Shown here piece by piece: positions 1 to 7,893 of a DNA stretch of 37,680 nt. This stretch comes from Comamonas testosteroni. Its GTDB lineage: Bacteria; Pseudomonadota; Gammaproteobacteria; Burkholderiales; Burkholderiaceae_C. The stretch is taken from contig NZ_KZ984472.1 of NCBI RefSeq assembly GCF_003569915.1, positions 1 through 37,680 of the forward strand, given 5' to 3'. The first letter of the stretch is position 1. Each line of letters begins with the position of its first letter. The notes under the pieces are model-generated. The model saw only the letters and a program-made list of their open reading frames with translations. It did not search any database and was not told the DNA's origin. The position numbers and the translations under genes are program-made.

Positions 1-154
1 TGAAGGCTGATCAGCATGGCAACTCCTTGGCACGGGATTGCCATGTTGCCAGAACTGCTTGCAGTACCTCTCGGCCATGCAGCAACGGACGCTTGTTTTT
101 AAGCAGCCAATCGTCCGGGACCCGACACCTAGTTTTGGGTATAGGGTGTGTCGC
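1..154. other. Non-coding left edge with one inverted repeat
   Basis: No credible gene is visible. An 8-bp perfect inverted repeat, CATGGCAA (15-22) and TTGCCATG (38-45), could form a hairpin, but no T-run follows it. Open frames running from here into 1 kb on the plus strand are proline-rich antisense shadows of the lipoprotein gene. Confidence 0.4.
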
Positions 155-177
155 AAAAAAGCCCGCACAAGGCGGGC
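155..177 (-). terminator. Rho-independent terminator of the repeat lipoprotein gene
   Basis: On the minus strand a GCCCGC / GCGGGC stem with a 5-nt loop (161-177) is followed by six T (155-160). It lies 25 nt past the stop codon of the minus-strand lipoprotein gene. Confidence 0.85.
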
Positions 178-201
178 CAGGGGAGACATGGGTTATGAGT
201 C

Positions 202-2199
202 TTACTTGCGGCCCAGACCACCGGTCACGCCGCCCAGCAGACCGCCGAGCAGTCCGCCCGATGTGGTGGTGGTTGTCGTGCTGGTGGAGGCACTTGCCGA
301 TGCGCTGGTGTTCGTGGCAACACTGGTCACGCCGCCCAGAACGCCGCCCACCACACCGGTGACGGCACCCACGGTGCCCCCCACCAGGTTGGTGACGCCG
401 CTGACGGCATTGCTGCCGGTGCCTGCGCTGGTGCCAGTACCAGTGCCTGCACTGCTGCCCACGGCACCGGTGACGCCGCCCAGCGTGCCAGTCACAGCGC
501 CCAGGGTGCCACCGACCAGGCCGGTCACCCCGCCCAGAGGGCCAGCGGCCGCGCCACCTGTCGCTCCGCCGGCGACGCCGCCAGTCACTCCGCCGACCAA
601 GCCAGTCACGGTGTTGACCGTGTTGCCCACCAGGCCCGTCACACCGCCCAGGGGACCTGCGGCCGCGCCGCCAGTCGCCCCACCGGTGACGCCACCGACC
701 ACGCCGGTAACGGTGTTGACCGTGTTGCCCACCAGGCCTGTCACTCCAGCCAGAGGACCGGTGGCCGTGCCACCTGTCACGCCGCCAGCGACACCGCCCA
801 GGGCGCCGGTCACGCCGCCCAGCAGGCCGCCTGCAGCGCCGTTGGTACCGCCAGAGACGCTGCCCAGCGTACCGCCGACGCTACCCAGCACGCCGCCGAG
901 CAGGCCTGCGCTGGCTGTGCCGCCGGCAGGGTTGTTGACCACGCCGCCCAGAGCGGAAACCGTGTTCCCCACGCCGCTGACCACGCCGCCCAGAGGAGCT
1001 ACCACAGGGGTGCCAGTACCGGTCAGAGCGCCGCCCACGTTGTTGACCACACCACCCACGGTGGTTAGCAGATTGTTCACAGGCTGGCCCAGACCCAGAG
1101 TCTGAGTCGCGCCCTGTACTGTGCCCACCACGGTGGTCAGCACCGGCGCTGCCACGCGGTCCACCGTGCCAGTCAGGCCCGAGACCAGGGGACTGCCCGT
1201 CACCTGAGTCAACGTGCCTTGCAGTTGTTGCACTGTGCCGCCCACGGTTTGCACCACGCCGCCAGCCAGACCGGCAACATCACCTACCACGCCCAGCTGA
1301 GGCTTGTCCAGCGCGCTGACGGTGGAGCCCACGGCAGTCACAGTTGCACCCAGATAACCCACGGTGGGAGCCACGCTTTGTACGGTGGTGCCAACGGCAT
1401 TGGGGTTGGTGCCGATCTGGCCCAGGCCCGATGCCACGCCGCCAGACAGGCTGCTGATCGCATTGTTGGCATTGCCCAGAATGCCGCTGGCCGGCTGAGC
1501 GATGCCCGACAGAGGGGTGTTGTTGGTCGCTGTGCCCAGCACGCTGGTCACCAGCGTGTTGGCGTCTCCGATGACGCCCGTGAGGCCGTTGACGGTATTG
1601 GCTGCATTGGTCACCGTATTGGCAACCGGGGTCAGCGGGCCAGTGGTGACGGTGGAGCCGCCGCCCGTGCCGGAGCCTGAACCAGAGCCATTGCCGTTGC
1701 CTGTGTTGGAGCCTGAGCCCGTACCTGTTCCGGAGCCATTGCCTGAGCCGGAGCCATTGCCTGAGCCGGAGCCATTGCCTGAGCCGGAGCCATTGCCGGA
1801 GCCGCCACCGCCAACCACTACGCCGCCTCCGTTGCCGCTGTTGTTATTGTTGCCGCCGGTGCTGCCACCGGTACCGCCGCCTGAATTGCCACCGGTATTG
1901 CCTGTGGTGCTGCCATCCGTGCCATTGCTGCCGCCGCCACCCACAACGGTGCCGCCGTCTGCACCACCCCCGGCGCCACCTCCAATGGTGCTGCCACCGC
2001 CGCTGCCGGAGCCGCCGCCCGCGACCACATCACCGCCGCCGGTGCCGGAAGGGCCGAGATCGCTGCGCAGCGAACCGCTGGAGCCGCAGGCTGCCAGACT
2101 GGCCACCAGGGCCACGGCGCACAGGCTGCGCAGACCGACTGTGGTGGTGCTCATCATCGCTGCAGGCAGTGCCTTGCTGGTGAAAGTTGTAGTGCGCAT
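202..2199 (-). CDS. Large Gly/Val/Thr-rich repeat lipoprotein
   Basis: Predicted 665-residue exported lipoprotein. The N-terminus has a long signal peptide with lipobox LAAC and Cys38. It is followed by a very flexible Gly/Ser/Asn stretch that includes tandem GSGSGN hexapeptides (about residues 130-160). The rest is Gly-Val-Thr-rich, with 34-38-residue repeats near the C-terminus that share the core VTGLVGNTVNTVTG, and it ends GGLGRK. The start at 2199 has a GGAGG ribosome site 6 nt upstream; a frame extending to 2340 lacks one. A strong terminator follows, and the gene appears monocistronic. No enzymatic domain is recognised. Similar Comamonas proteins are, as I recall, sometimes annotated as collagen-like, but no regular Gly-X-Y triplets are visible. 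A surface or matrix role is inference. Confidence 0.8.
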   Translation of the reverse strand: MRTTTFTSKALPAAMMSTTTVGLRSLCAVALVASLAACGSSGSLRSDLGPSGTGGGDVVAGGGSGSGGGSTIGGGAGGGADGGTVVGGGGSNGTDGSTTGNTGGNSGGGTGGSTGGNNNNSGNGGGVVVGGGGSGNGSGSGNGSGSGNGSGSGNGSGTGTGSGSNTGNGNGSGSGSGTGGGSTVTTGPLTPVANTVTNAANTVNGLTGVIGDANTLVTSVLGTATNNTPLSGIAQPASGILGNANNAISSLSGGVASGLGQIGTNPNAVGTTVQSVAPTVGYLGATVTAVGSTVSALDKPQLGVVGDVAGLAGGVVQTVGGTVQQLQGTLTQVTGSPLVSGLTGTVDRVAAPVLTTVVGTVQGATQTLGLGQPVNNLLTTVGGVVNNVGGALTGTGTPVVAPLGGVVSGVGNTVSALGGVVNNPAGGTASAGLLGGVLGSVGGTLGSVSGGTNGAAGGLLGGVTGALGGVAGGVTGGTATGPLAGVTGLVGNTVNTVTGVVGGVTGGATGGAAAGPLGGVTGLVGNTVNTVTGLVGGVTGGVAGGATGGAAAGPLGGVTGLVGGTLGAVTGTLGGVTGAVGSSAGTGTGTSAGTGSNAVSGVTNLVGGTVGAVTGVVGGVLGGVTSVATNTSASASASTSTTTTTTSGGLLGGLLGGVTGGLGRK
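518..770 (-). repeat. Tandem 102-114-nt coding repeats in the lipoprotein gene
   Basis: Three imperfect units begin near 518, 632 and 734 (spacings 114 and 102 nt). Each encodes a GPL-GVTGLVG type block. The period differences are multiples of three, so copy-number change keeps the frame. Confidence 0.7.
1732..1806 (-). repeat. 18-bp minisatellite encoding GSGSGN
   Basis: About four head-to-tail 18-bp units (GGAGCCATTGCCTGAGCC on the plus strand), the last one degenerate. Each encodes six residues of the Gly/Ser/Asn linker, so slippage would lengthen or shorten the linker in frame. Confidence 0.8.
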
Positions 2200-2422
2200 A
2201 AATCCTCCGCCCCTCAAAAAATGTGAATGAAAAAAATCGAACGACACAGCAGTGCATGCATCGATGGACGTATGTTCTTTTTGAAGGCGAGGGACTGTCC
2301 AATTCATAGTTATAGACACTAAGTAACACGCAATTAACATTTACTATCAACTTTGCAATGTTGGTAGGATATTGATTACTTTACTAACGGCTCATGTCCT
2401 ACAAAAACACCCATGCTTCCCT

Positions 2423-2481
2423 CTGAGGCCTCAGCGGGTTCACAATAGGTGGTCGCCGCGCAAGCGGCTTTGTGTTTTTTT
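2423..2481 (+). terminator. Terminator-like hairpin in the aminotransferase leader
   Basis: A GCCGC-GCAA-GCGGC tetraloop hairpin (2455-2468) is followed by an interrupted T-run up to about 2481, only 24 nt before the aminotransferase start. A perfect 12-bp palindrome, CTGAGGCCTCAG, precedes it at 2423-2434. The GCGG at 2434-2437 could pair with the 5' arm of the terminator stem. It could be a leader attenuator or end an unseen upstream transcript. The remainder of the 2200-2504 gap is AT-rich and must hold the promoter of the minus-strand lipoprotein gene; I cannot place its hexamers with confidence. Confidence 0.45.
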
Positions 2482-2504
2482 GTCGCGCATTAACCCCAAA
2501 ACGT

Positions 2505-3701
2505 ATGCAATTTGCCAAACGACTCAACAACGTAGAGACCTCTGCGATCCGTGAACTGTTCAAACTGCTGGGCAAGCCCGGCATCATCAGCTTCGCGGGT
2601 GGTTTTCCGGACAGCGCCATGTTCGACGTGGCTGGCATCAGCGCTGCATCCGCAGCCGCTTTGCAGCAAGAGGCTGGCGCAGCATTGCAATACGGCGCAA
2701 CCGAGGGCTACCAGCCGCTGCGCGAGCAGCTCTCGGCCTTCATGGCCAGCAAGGGTGTGCCAGATGTCGCCCCTGAGCAGCTCATCGTCACCACGGGCAG
2801 CCAGCAGGCGCTGGACCTGCTGGGCAAGACCATGGTGGGCGAGGGCGACAAGGTCATCGTCGAAGGCCCGACCTTCCTGGCCACGATCCAGTGTTTCCGC
2901 CTTTATGGCGCCGAAGTGATTTCGGCCCCCGTGGACGAGCATGGCGTCAAGACCGATGAGCTGGAAAAGCTGATTGCCGAACACAAGCCCAAGCTGGTCT
3001 ATCTGATCCCCACCTTTGGCAACCCCAGTGGCGCCATGCTGAGCCTGGAGCGCCGCAAGAAGGTGCTGGAGCTGGCCGTCAAATACCAGACGCTGGTGGT
3101 GGAAGACGACCCCTATGGCGATCTGTACTTCAACGAAGCGCCTCCCGCCAGCCTGATATCGCTGAGCCGCGAAGTGCCCGGCAGCCGCGAATGGCTGGCG
3201 CACTGCGGCTCGCTGTCCAAGGTGCTCAGTCCCGGCCTGCGCATTGGCTGGCTGATTGCCCAGCCCGAGCTGCTGGCACGCGCCGTGATGTGCAAGCAGT
3301 TCAGCGACGCGCACACCAGCACCTTCGCGCAGGCCACGGCAGCCCAGTACCTGAAGTCTGGCGTCATGCCCAAGACTCTGGCCCATGTGCGCGAGGTCTA
3401 TGCCAAGCGCGCCAAGGCCATGGGCGATGCGCTGCGCGAGCAGCTGGGCGACGCCATCGAGTTTGTCCAGCCTAAGGGTGGTCTGTTCATGTGGGTGCGC
3501 CTGACCGGTGCGCGCGGTCAGCTGGCCGATGCGGGCGTGCTGGCCAAGAAGGCGATTGAAGAGGGCGTGGCCTTTGTGCCCGGTGCGCCGTTCTTTGCGG
3601 CCAACCCCGACAACGCCACCTTCCGCCTCTCGTTTGCCACGGCCGACGAGGACAAGATCCGCGAAGGCATTGCCCGCCTTGGCAAGGCTCTGAAGTCATG
3701 A
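2505..3701 (+). CDS. PLP-dependent class I/II aminotransferase (2-aminoadipate type)
   Basis: Cytosolic PLP enzyme of fold type I, 398 residues, resembling the LysN/2-aminoadipate and MocR-like aminotransferase group. The N-terminus (IRELFKLL, GIISFAGGFPD) is typical of that group. Further landmarks are NPSGAMLS, the EDDPYGDLYF motif and the Schiff-base lysine in GSLSKVLSPGLR (Lys239). The start is placed at ATG 2505 because the protein aligns from MQFAKRLNNVE; a GTG at 2472 would add 11 non-conserved residues. No clear ribosome site is seen. The last codons overlap the slyX start (ATGA), so the two are translationally coupled. The true amino donor and acceptor cannot be read from the sequence. 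Confidence 0.88.
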   Translation: MQFAKRLNNVETSAIRELFKLLGKPGIISFAGGFPDSAMFDVAGISAASAAALQQEAGAALQYGATEGYQPLREQLSAFMASKGVPDVAPEQLIVTTGSQQALDLLGKTMVGEGDKVIVEGPTFLATIQCFRLYGAEVISAPVDEHGVKTDELEKLIAEHKPKLVYLIPTFGNPSGAMLSLERRKKVLELAVKYQTLVVEDDPYGDLYFNEAPPASLISLSREVPGSREWLAHCGSLSKVLSPGLRIGWLIAQPELLARAVMCKQFSDAHTSTFAQATAAQYLKSGVMPKTLAHVREVYAKRAKAMGDALREQLGDAIEFVQPKGGLFMWVRLTGARGQLADAGVLAKKAIEEGVAFVPGAPFFAANPDNATFRLSFATADEDKIREGIARLGKALKS

Positions 3702-3919
3702 GCGATACGCAGCAAGCGTTGCAGGAGCGAATCATGGAGCTGGAGATCAAGGCCAGCTACATGGAAGACCTGCTTGAGCAGCTCAATATGACGATCTATC
3801 GTCAGCAGGAGCAGATCACAGCGCTGATCAACGAGGTGCGTGAACTCAAGCGCCAGACGCCCGATAGCGGCTCGGGCGCGCCGCGCAGCTTGCGCGATGA
3901 GCTGCCGCCGCACTACTGA
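3698..3919 (+). CDS. slyX: SlyX family coiled-coil protein
   Basis: A 73-residue SlyX homologue: acidic N-terminal coiled coil (residues about 5-50, with ELEIKASYMEDLLEQLN), then a polar tail ending in the family-typical PPHY. The biochemical role of SlyX is not established. The start overlaps the aminotransferase stop by 4 nt, so expression depends on the upstream gene. A strong terminator follows within 45 nt. Confidence 0.92.
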   Translation: MSDTQQALQERIMELEIKASYMEDLLEQLNMTIYRQQEQITALINEVRELKRQTPDSGSGAPRSLRDELPPHY

Positions 3920-3960
3920 GATTGAGCGCGCAAGGCATCAACCTAGGCCCTGACGCCGAA

Positions 3961-3995
3961 AAGGCCGGAACATGGAAACATGTCCCGGCCTTTTT
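3961..3995 (+). terminator. Rho-independent terminator after slyX
   Basis: An AAGGCCGG / CCGGCCTT outer stem with an inner ACATG-GAAA-CATGT hairpin, followed by five T (3991-3995). It closes the aminotransferase-slyX unit. Confidence 0.9.
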
Positions 3996-4014
3996 AGTTG
4001 CCGCAATGCGATTT

Positions 4015-4071
4015 TTAACCAAATAAGCTTGTTGTCTATATGGAATATAGACTTGATGCTATCAATTCAGG
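4015..4071 (+). repeat. Dispersed intergenic repeat, copy 1
   Basis: AT-rich element with the shared core TTGTCTATAT and a TAGACTT block, ending GCTATCAATTCA. Related copies lie at 14304, 18471 and 28984 (reverse). It fills the gap between slyX and the stop codon of the DUF3149 gene. Confidence 0.65.
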
Positions 4072-4072
4072 A

Positions 4073-4216
4073 TTATTTCAAAGTCTCGCTCGCCACATTC
4101 TTCATCTTGCCCAGGAACAGGCGTGTGAAGAAGGCGGCCATCACCAGAATCAGTACGATCACGGCCAGGCTCATCAGCCCGTAGTCGGTAGAGAAAAGGT
4201 CGATCCATAGCTTCAT
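4073..4216 (-). CDS. DUF3149 family small membrane protein
   Basis: A 47-residue single-pass membrane protein, MKLWIDLFSTDYGLMSL followed by a hydrophobic helix (about residues 14-35) and a short basic/polar tail ending ETLK. The LF-TD-GL-SL-VI pattern matches the DUF3149 family of short proteobacterial membrane proteins, whose function is unknown. The ribosome site AAGGAGGG lies 6 nt before the ATG and is among the strongest in the window. The stop codon abuts dispersed repeat copy 1. Confidence 0.85.
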   Translation of the reverse strand: MKLWIDLFSTDYGLMSLAVIVLILVMAAFFTRLFLGKMKNVASETLK

Positions 4217-4444
4217 GCGGCCCTCCTTGATGGGTGATTGAGTTATGGGTCCGACTATGGCGGCAGTGGCGGCTGGCGCCTTTGTGCTGCATCAAGCCCA
4301 GCGGGTGCTGCAGGCTGTGCCAGATCAAGCTCGGGTGCTTTGCGCCAGCGGCTCCCCGCGCGATTTATTGCTTCCGATGTCAAAACAACCATGACATTTA
4401 GCGATGAAAATAGGGCCAGCAAGCATTCACTGATAAGAGACACC

Positions 4445-4939
4445 ATGAGCATCTGGTCCATAGACGCACAGACCGTGACCCATAGCATCCAACTGGCCGT
4501 GGCCCCGGTTTTCTTTCTGACGGCGGTGGCCGGCATGATCGGCTCGGTCGCTGGGCGGCTGGCGCGCATCATCGACCGTGCGCGCAAGCTGGAAGAGAGC
4601 CTGCGCACCATGACCGACCATGAGCTGACGGCCCGCTATCTGACGGAGCTGCATTTCCTGCGCGAGCGCGGGCGGCTGGCCAATGTGGCGATTGGGTTGC
4701 TCACGCTATGCGGCGTGTGCATCGGCTTGACCATCGTGCTGCTGTTTGTAGGGCAGGCCTATGGCGTCAGCGGCCATCGCTATGCGGTGATCAGCTTTTT
4801 GATGGGCGTGCTGACCTTTGTCTCGGCGCTGTGCTGCTTTCTGTGGGAAACCATCATGGCGACCCGCATTCTGGACTTTCACATGCTGAGCCAGGCCAAG
4901 GCAGCTGCACGCCATGTGGAGTCCGAGCATCGGCCCTGA
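4445..4939 (+). CDS. DUF2721 family membrane protein
   Basis: Predicted 164-residue inner-membrane protein of unknown function. It opens MSIWSIDAQTVTHSIQLAV and has a membrane segment at about residues 14-34. A charged cytosolic stretch follows (ARIIDRARKLEESLR), then two further membrane helices at about 80-102 and 112-135. This arrangement fits DUF2721. The start at 4445 is chosen because the frame upstream to 4238 is low-complexity and has no ribosome site. The next small membrane protein gene starts 14 nt after the stop, so the two probably form an operon. Confidence 0.82.
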   Translation: MSIWSIDAQTVTHSIQLAVAPVFFLTAVAGMIGSVAGRLARIIDRARKLEESLRTMTDHELTARYLTELHFLRERGRLANVAIGLLTLCGVCIGLTIVLLFVGQAYGVSGHRYAVISFLMGVLTFVSALCCFLWETIMATRILDFHMLSQAKAAARHVESEHRP

Positions 4940-4953
4940 GAGCGCGAATTCCG

Positions 4954-5277
4954 ATGTTTTTCCTGCCGCTGATATTGGTGCCCATCGTGCTGCTGATGGC
5001 GCTCAATCGCCTCTGGCAGACGCCGGTGCGTCTGCGCTCCGGGGCGCTGCGCTTGAGCGAGGGCGGTGGTCTGCGGCTGGCTACGGTGCTGGCCTATGTA
5101 GCGCTACTCGCAGGTACGGTTGCCGTTCTGGCCGCGCTGGTGCATGCCAGTTTTTTCACCGCTGATCGGCTGGCTGCCTTCTTGCATCTGGCACCTTATC
5201 TGATGCTCTACCCGCTGCTGTATCTGGTCGTGGCCTGGGTGTTCTATTACGGGCTGAAAAAGATCGAGACAGACTGA
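4954..5277 (+). CDS. Small predicted membrane protein
   Basis: A 107-residue protein with three hydrophobic segments (about residues 2-17, 43-65 and 77-98) and a charged C-terminus, KKIETD. I do not recognise a family. It lies 14 nt downstream of the DUF2721 gene on the same strand and both are membrane proteins, so co-expression is likely. Its reading frame ends just before the convergent argP gene, and no clear terminator separates them. Confidence 0.7.
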   Translation: MFFLPLILVPIVLLMALNRLWQTPVRLRSGALRLSEGGGLRLATVLAYVALLAGTVAVLAALVHASFFTADRLAAFLHLAPYLMLYPLLYLVVAWVFYYGLKKIETD

Positions 5278-5293
5278 TCCGATCAGAAGGGTC

Positions 5294-6202
5294 TTATTCC
5301 GGCATGGGTTCCAGGCAGGCCGCGGCGGCCTGAATCACGCAGTCGGTCAGCCGCTGCAAGCTGGCCTGGGCGCTGCGCGTATGGCACCAGTACATGGGCA
5401 CATACAGGCTGCGCCCGGGAAACAGCTCCACCATGCTGCCGCGCTCCAGGTCAGGGCCAATCAGCTGAATCGGGTGCATGCCCCAGCCCATGCCCAGCTC
5501 CAGCGCGCGGGTGTAGCCCTGGTTGGAGGGCAGAAAGTGGCGCGCCGCATTGCGTCTGCCGTCTACGCCCATGCTTTGCAGCCACTGGTCCTGCAGGCTG
5601 TCCTTGCGGCCATAGCACATCATGGGTGCACGGGCCAGCGCCTGCGGCGTGGGGCCTGCGGGCAGATGGCGGGCCATAAATTCACGGCTGGCCACGGCCA
5701 CATAGCGCATGCGGCCCAGCGGCCAAGTGTTGCAGCCGGTAATGGCCGTGCCAGTTGCGGTGACGGCCGCCATCACCTCGCCTTCCTTGAGGCGCTTGGC
5801 CGTGTGGTCCTGGTCATCGATGCTGATGTCCAGCAGCTCGTTGCCGTCCTGTGTGAAAGCGGCCATGGCATCCATGAACCAGGTCGAGAGCGAATCGGCA
5901 TTGACCGCCAGCTTGAGCGTGGGCAGGGCGGTCTGGCCTTCGGGCACCAGCTCGGGGTTCTTGCGTCGTAAGTCATTTTCCAGCAGCGAGACCTGCTCCA
6001 CATGCAGACACAGCCGCCTGCCAGCTTCCGTGCCCGTGCAGGGCTGGCCGCGCAGCACCAGCACCTGGCCCACGCGCTCTTCCAGCAGCTTGATGCGCTG
6101 GGACACGGCCGACGGCGTGACGTGCAGCCGGTGCGCGGCGCGCTCAAAGCTGCCTTCGCGCACCACGGCTGCCAGAGCTTCGAGTCCTGCGTAGTCAAGC
6201 AT
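5294..6202 (-). CDS. argP: LysR-type regulator of the ArgP/LysG family
   Basis: A 302-residue LysR-type regulator. The N-terminal winged helix-turn-helix spans residues 1-60 (FERAAHRLHVTPSAVSQRIK). The co-inducer domain follows from about 90. In E. coli and Corynebacterium, ArgP/LysG proteins sense lysine and arginine and activate the exporter gene argO/lysE. Here the gene is divergent from an ArgO/LysE exporter across a 69-bp gap with one inverted repeat, the classical arrangement. Orthology is inferred from this neighbourhood plus the typical N-terminus MLDYAGLEALAAVVREGSFE. Confidence 0.9.
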   Translation of the reverse strand: MLDYAGLEALAAVVREGSFERAAHRLHVTPSAVSQRIKLLEERVGQVLVLRGQPCTGTEAGRRLCLHVEQVSLLENDLRRKNPELVPEGQTALPTLKLAVNADSLSTWFMDAMAAFTQDGNELLDISIDDQDHTAKRLKEGEVMAAVTATGTAITGCNTWPLGRMRYVAVASREFMARHLPAGPTPQALARAPMMCYGRKDSLQDQWLQSMGVDGRRNAARHFLPSNQGYTRALELGMGWGMHPIQLIGPDLERGSMVELFPGRSLYVPMYWCHTRSAQASLQRLTDCVIQAAAACLEPMPE

Positions 6203-6220
6203 TAGCTTTTCTTAATTTGA

Positions 6221-6244
6221 TTGAGTAAATGTAATTTTACTTAA
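6221..6244. promoter_or_regulatory. Probable ArgP operator in the argP-argO gap
   Basis: AGTAAA (6224-6229) and TTTACT (6236-6241) form a perfect inverted repeat with a 6-bp spacer, flanked by TTG and TAA that partly extend it. It is the only strong dyad in the 69-bp divergent gap, where a LysR-type regulator would bind to control both genes. Confidence 0.6.
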
Positions 6245-6271
6245 CTAGTGCTGCGTCGCACAATCGCGGCC

Positions 6272-6916
6272 ATGTTCTCCACCGACTTTTCTTCCGCCTG
6301 GCTCGCCGGTTTCACGGTCTGCATCTCCCTCATTGTCTCCATTGGCGCGCAAAACCTCTATGTGCTGCGCCAGGCCGTGCAGGGCGAGCATGTGCGCGCC
6401 TGTGTCACCTGGTGCGTGATCAGCGACGCCACGCTAGTGGCCATTGGCGTGGCGGGCATGTCGCAGATGATGGCGCGCCACCCTGGGCTGGCTTATTACC
6501 TCACGCTGGGTGGAGCGGTGTTTTTGCTGGCCTATGGTTTGTTTGCGCTGCGCCGCATGTGGTTGGCGCCGGACGCCGCCATGCACGCGGAAAAGCGGGC
6601 CATGGCACCGCGCAGCATGATGAACGTGCTGGCTGCTTTGGCTGCCATCACCTTGCTCAACCCCCACGTCTATCTGGACACGGTGCTGCTCATGGGCTCC
6701 ATCGGCGCGCAGCAGGAAGGCGCAAGCCGTTGGACCTATGTGATGGGCGCAGCCAGCGCCAGCCTGAGCTGGTTTGTGCTGCTGGCCTTTGCGGGGCAGC
6801 GCATGAAGGGTATCTTTGCCAACCCCAGAGCCTGGCGCGTGATGGACGGCATTACGGGAGTGATGATGCTGGCGCTGGCTTGGTGGGTGGCGCGCGGAGT
6901 GACGCAGCTGGGCTGA
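6272..6916 (+). CDS. argO: LysE/ArgO family amino acid exporter
   Basis: A 214-residue inner-membrane exporter of the LysE superfamily, expected to export arginine and/or lysine. It has about six hydrophobic segments and the family signature IGAQNLYVLRQ near residues 23-33. The NPHVYLDTVLLMGSIG motif lies at about residues 126-141. The start at ATG 6272 is preferred over 6248 because it aligns with family N-termini; no good ribosome site precedes either. It is divergent from argP, its likely activator. Substrate specificity is inferred from family and neighbour. Confidence 0.88.
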   Translation: MFSTDFSSAWLAGFTVCISLIVSIGAQNLYVLRQAVQGEHVRACVTWCVISDATLVAIGVAGMSQMMARHPGLAYYLTLGGAVFLLAYGLFALRRMWLAPDAAMHAEKRAMAPRSMMNVLAALAAITLLNPHVYLDTVLLMGSIGAQQEGASRWTYVMGAASASLSWFVLLAFAGQRMKGIFANPRAWRVMDGITGVMMLALAWWVARGVTQLG

Positions 6917-6929
6917 GCGTGTGCAGCGT

Positions 6930-7244
6930 TCAGCCCATGCGTGGCGGGCTGAGTTCCTCCAGCACTTCCAGGGCTTCGATCAGGTTCCAGCTATTGCACT
7001 CGATACGGTAGAGATTGGTCGCGCCGGTCTTGTGGCTCATGCCTTCCACGGCCACCACGTTGTTGCCGAGATTGCGGGCCTCGCCCAGCGGGCGAATCTT
7101 GTCGTAGCCATACTTCTCCGCACGGTCTCCGCGAAACGAGAGACTGACCTGATTGAGGCGGGGAAAATAGGCTTGGGCGTATTTTTCCATGGTGCGCTCT
7201 GCAAGCAGAGTCGCCATATCAGGGGAGGTAGCAGTGCTCGACAT
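6930..7244 (-). CDS. Conserved-looking hypothetical protein
   Basis: A 104-residue soluble protein, MSSTATSPDMATLLAERTMEK at the start and EALEVLEELSPPRMG at the end. I do not recognise a domain. There is no signal peptide or membrane segment; the middle is mixed and basic (RLNQVSLSFRGDRAEKYGYDK). The start at 7244 has AGGA 8 nt upstream; an ATG at 7250 is possible. It lies downstream of the Lrp-type regulator on the same strand, 116 nt after its stop, and converges on argO with a 13-nt gap. Confidence 0.6.
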   Translation of the reverse strand: MSSTATSPDMATLLAERTMEKYAQAYFPRLNQVSLSFRGDRAEKYGYDKIRPLGEARNLGNNVVAVEGMSHKTGATNLYRIECNSWNLIEALEVLEELSPPRMG

Positions 7245-7360
7245 AGGCATTTCCTGACCTGGTTTCACCAGCACGGAAGGCGTGCAAACCAATTGAAACC
7301 ATCTGTTAGATTCTGTATTAAATGCCCGCTTTATGTCCATTTATGTAGGTCAATATCGCA

Positions 7361-7828
7361 TCAAACAGGTAGCTGCAATCCTGCTTTGACGCGCTCCAGC
7401 GCAATCGATGTGCTGAAGCGGCGAATGTTGTCGTCGCCTTCAAACAGTCGCTTGCACAGCGCCTGGTAGTCATCCATATCGGTGGCGGTCACGACCAGGA
7501 TGTAATCCGTCTCGCCCGTGACATAAAAGCATTGCTGCACGGCAGCCTCCTGGGCGATGCGCGAGCGAAATCCACGCGAGAGATCAGGCCGGTCATTGAC
7601 CAACTGCACGGTAATCACCGCTGTCAGCGTGCGGCCCACTTTCACGGGCTCCAGCATGGCGACGTTGGCGGCGATCACACCTGTTTCCTGCAGGCGCTTG
7701 ATGCGCCGCTGCACGGCCGGTGCAGAAAGATTGATCTGCTCGGCAATCAGGCGCTGGGGCATCAGATTGTCCTGCTGCAGCAGCGCAAGAATGGCGCGGT
7801 CAAAGGAGTCGAGATCAGCGTTGGGCAT
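7361..7828 (-). CDS. Lrp/AsnC family transcriptional regulator
   Basis: A 155-residue Lrp/AsnC regulator. The N-terminal helix-turn-helix spans about residues 5-60 (DSFDRAILALLQQDNLMPQR, SAPAVQRRIKRL). The C-terminal RAM/ligand domain follows from about 65 (ETDYILVVTATDMDDYQALC). The start at 7828 matches the usual N-terminus; the 18-residue upstream extension is hydrophobic and not family-like. It is divergent from an RhtA-like exporter gene, suggesting it senses an amino acid and controls export. Which amino acid is not readable from the sequence. Confidence 0.88.
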   Translation of the reverse strand: MPNADLDSFDRAILALLQQDNLMPQRLIAEQINLSAPAVQRRIKRLQETGVIAANVAMLEPVKVGRTLTAVITVQLVNDRPDLSRGFRSRIAQEAAVQQCFYVTGETDYILVVTATDMDDYQALCKRLFEGDDNIRRFSTSIALERVKAGLQLPV

Positions 7829-7893
7829 GGACTGAAATATGAAGAGAGCGAAACTTGCAGATTCCATACTAAAAACGAGCAAATTTCACGGGT

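Noticed and set aside
38..2230. Long proline-rich open frames on the plus strand opposite the lipoprotein gene
   Set aside because: They are mirror images of Gly/Val repeats on the minus strand, lack ribosome sites and have low-complexity Pro-Thr-Val content.
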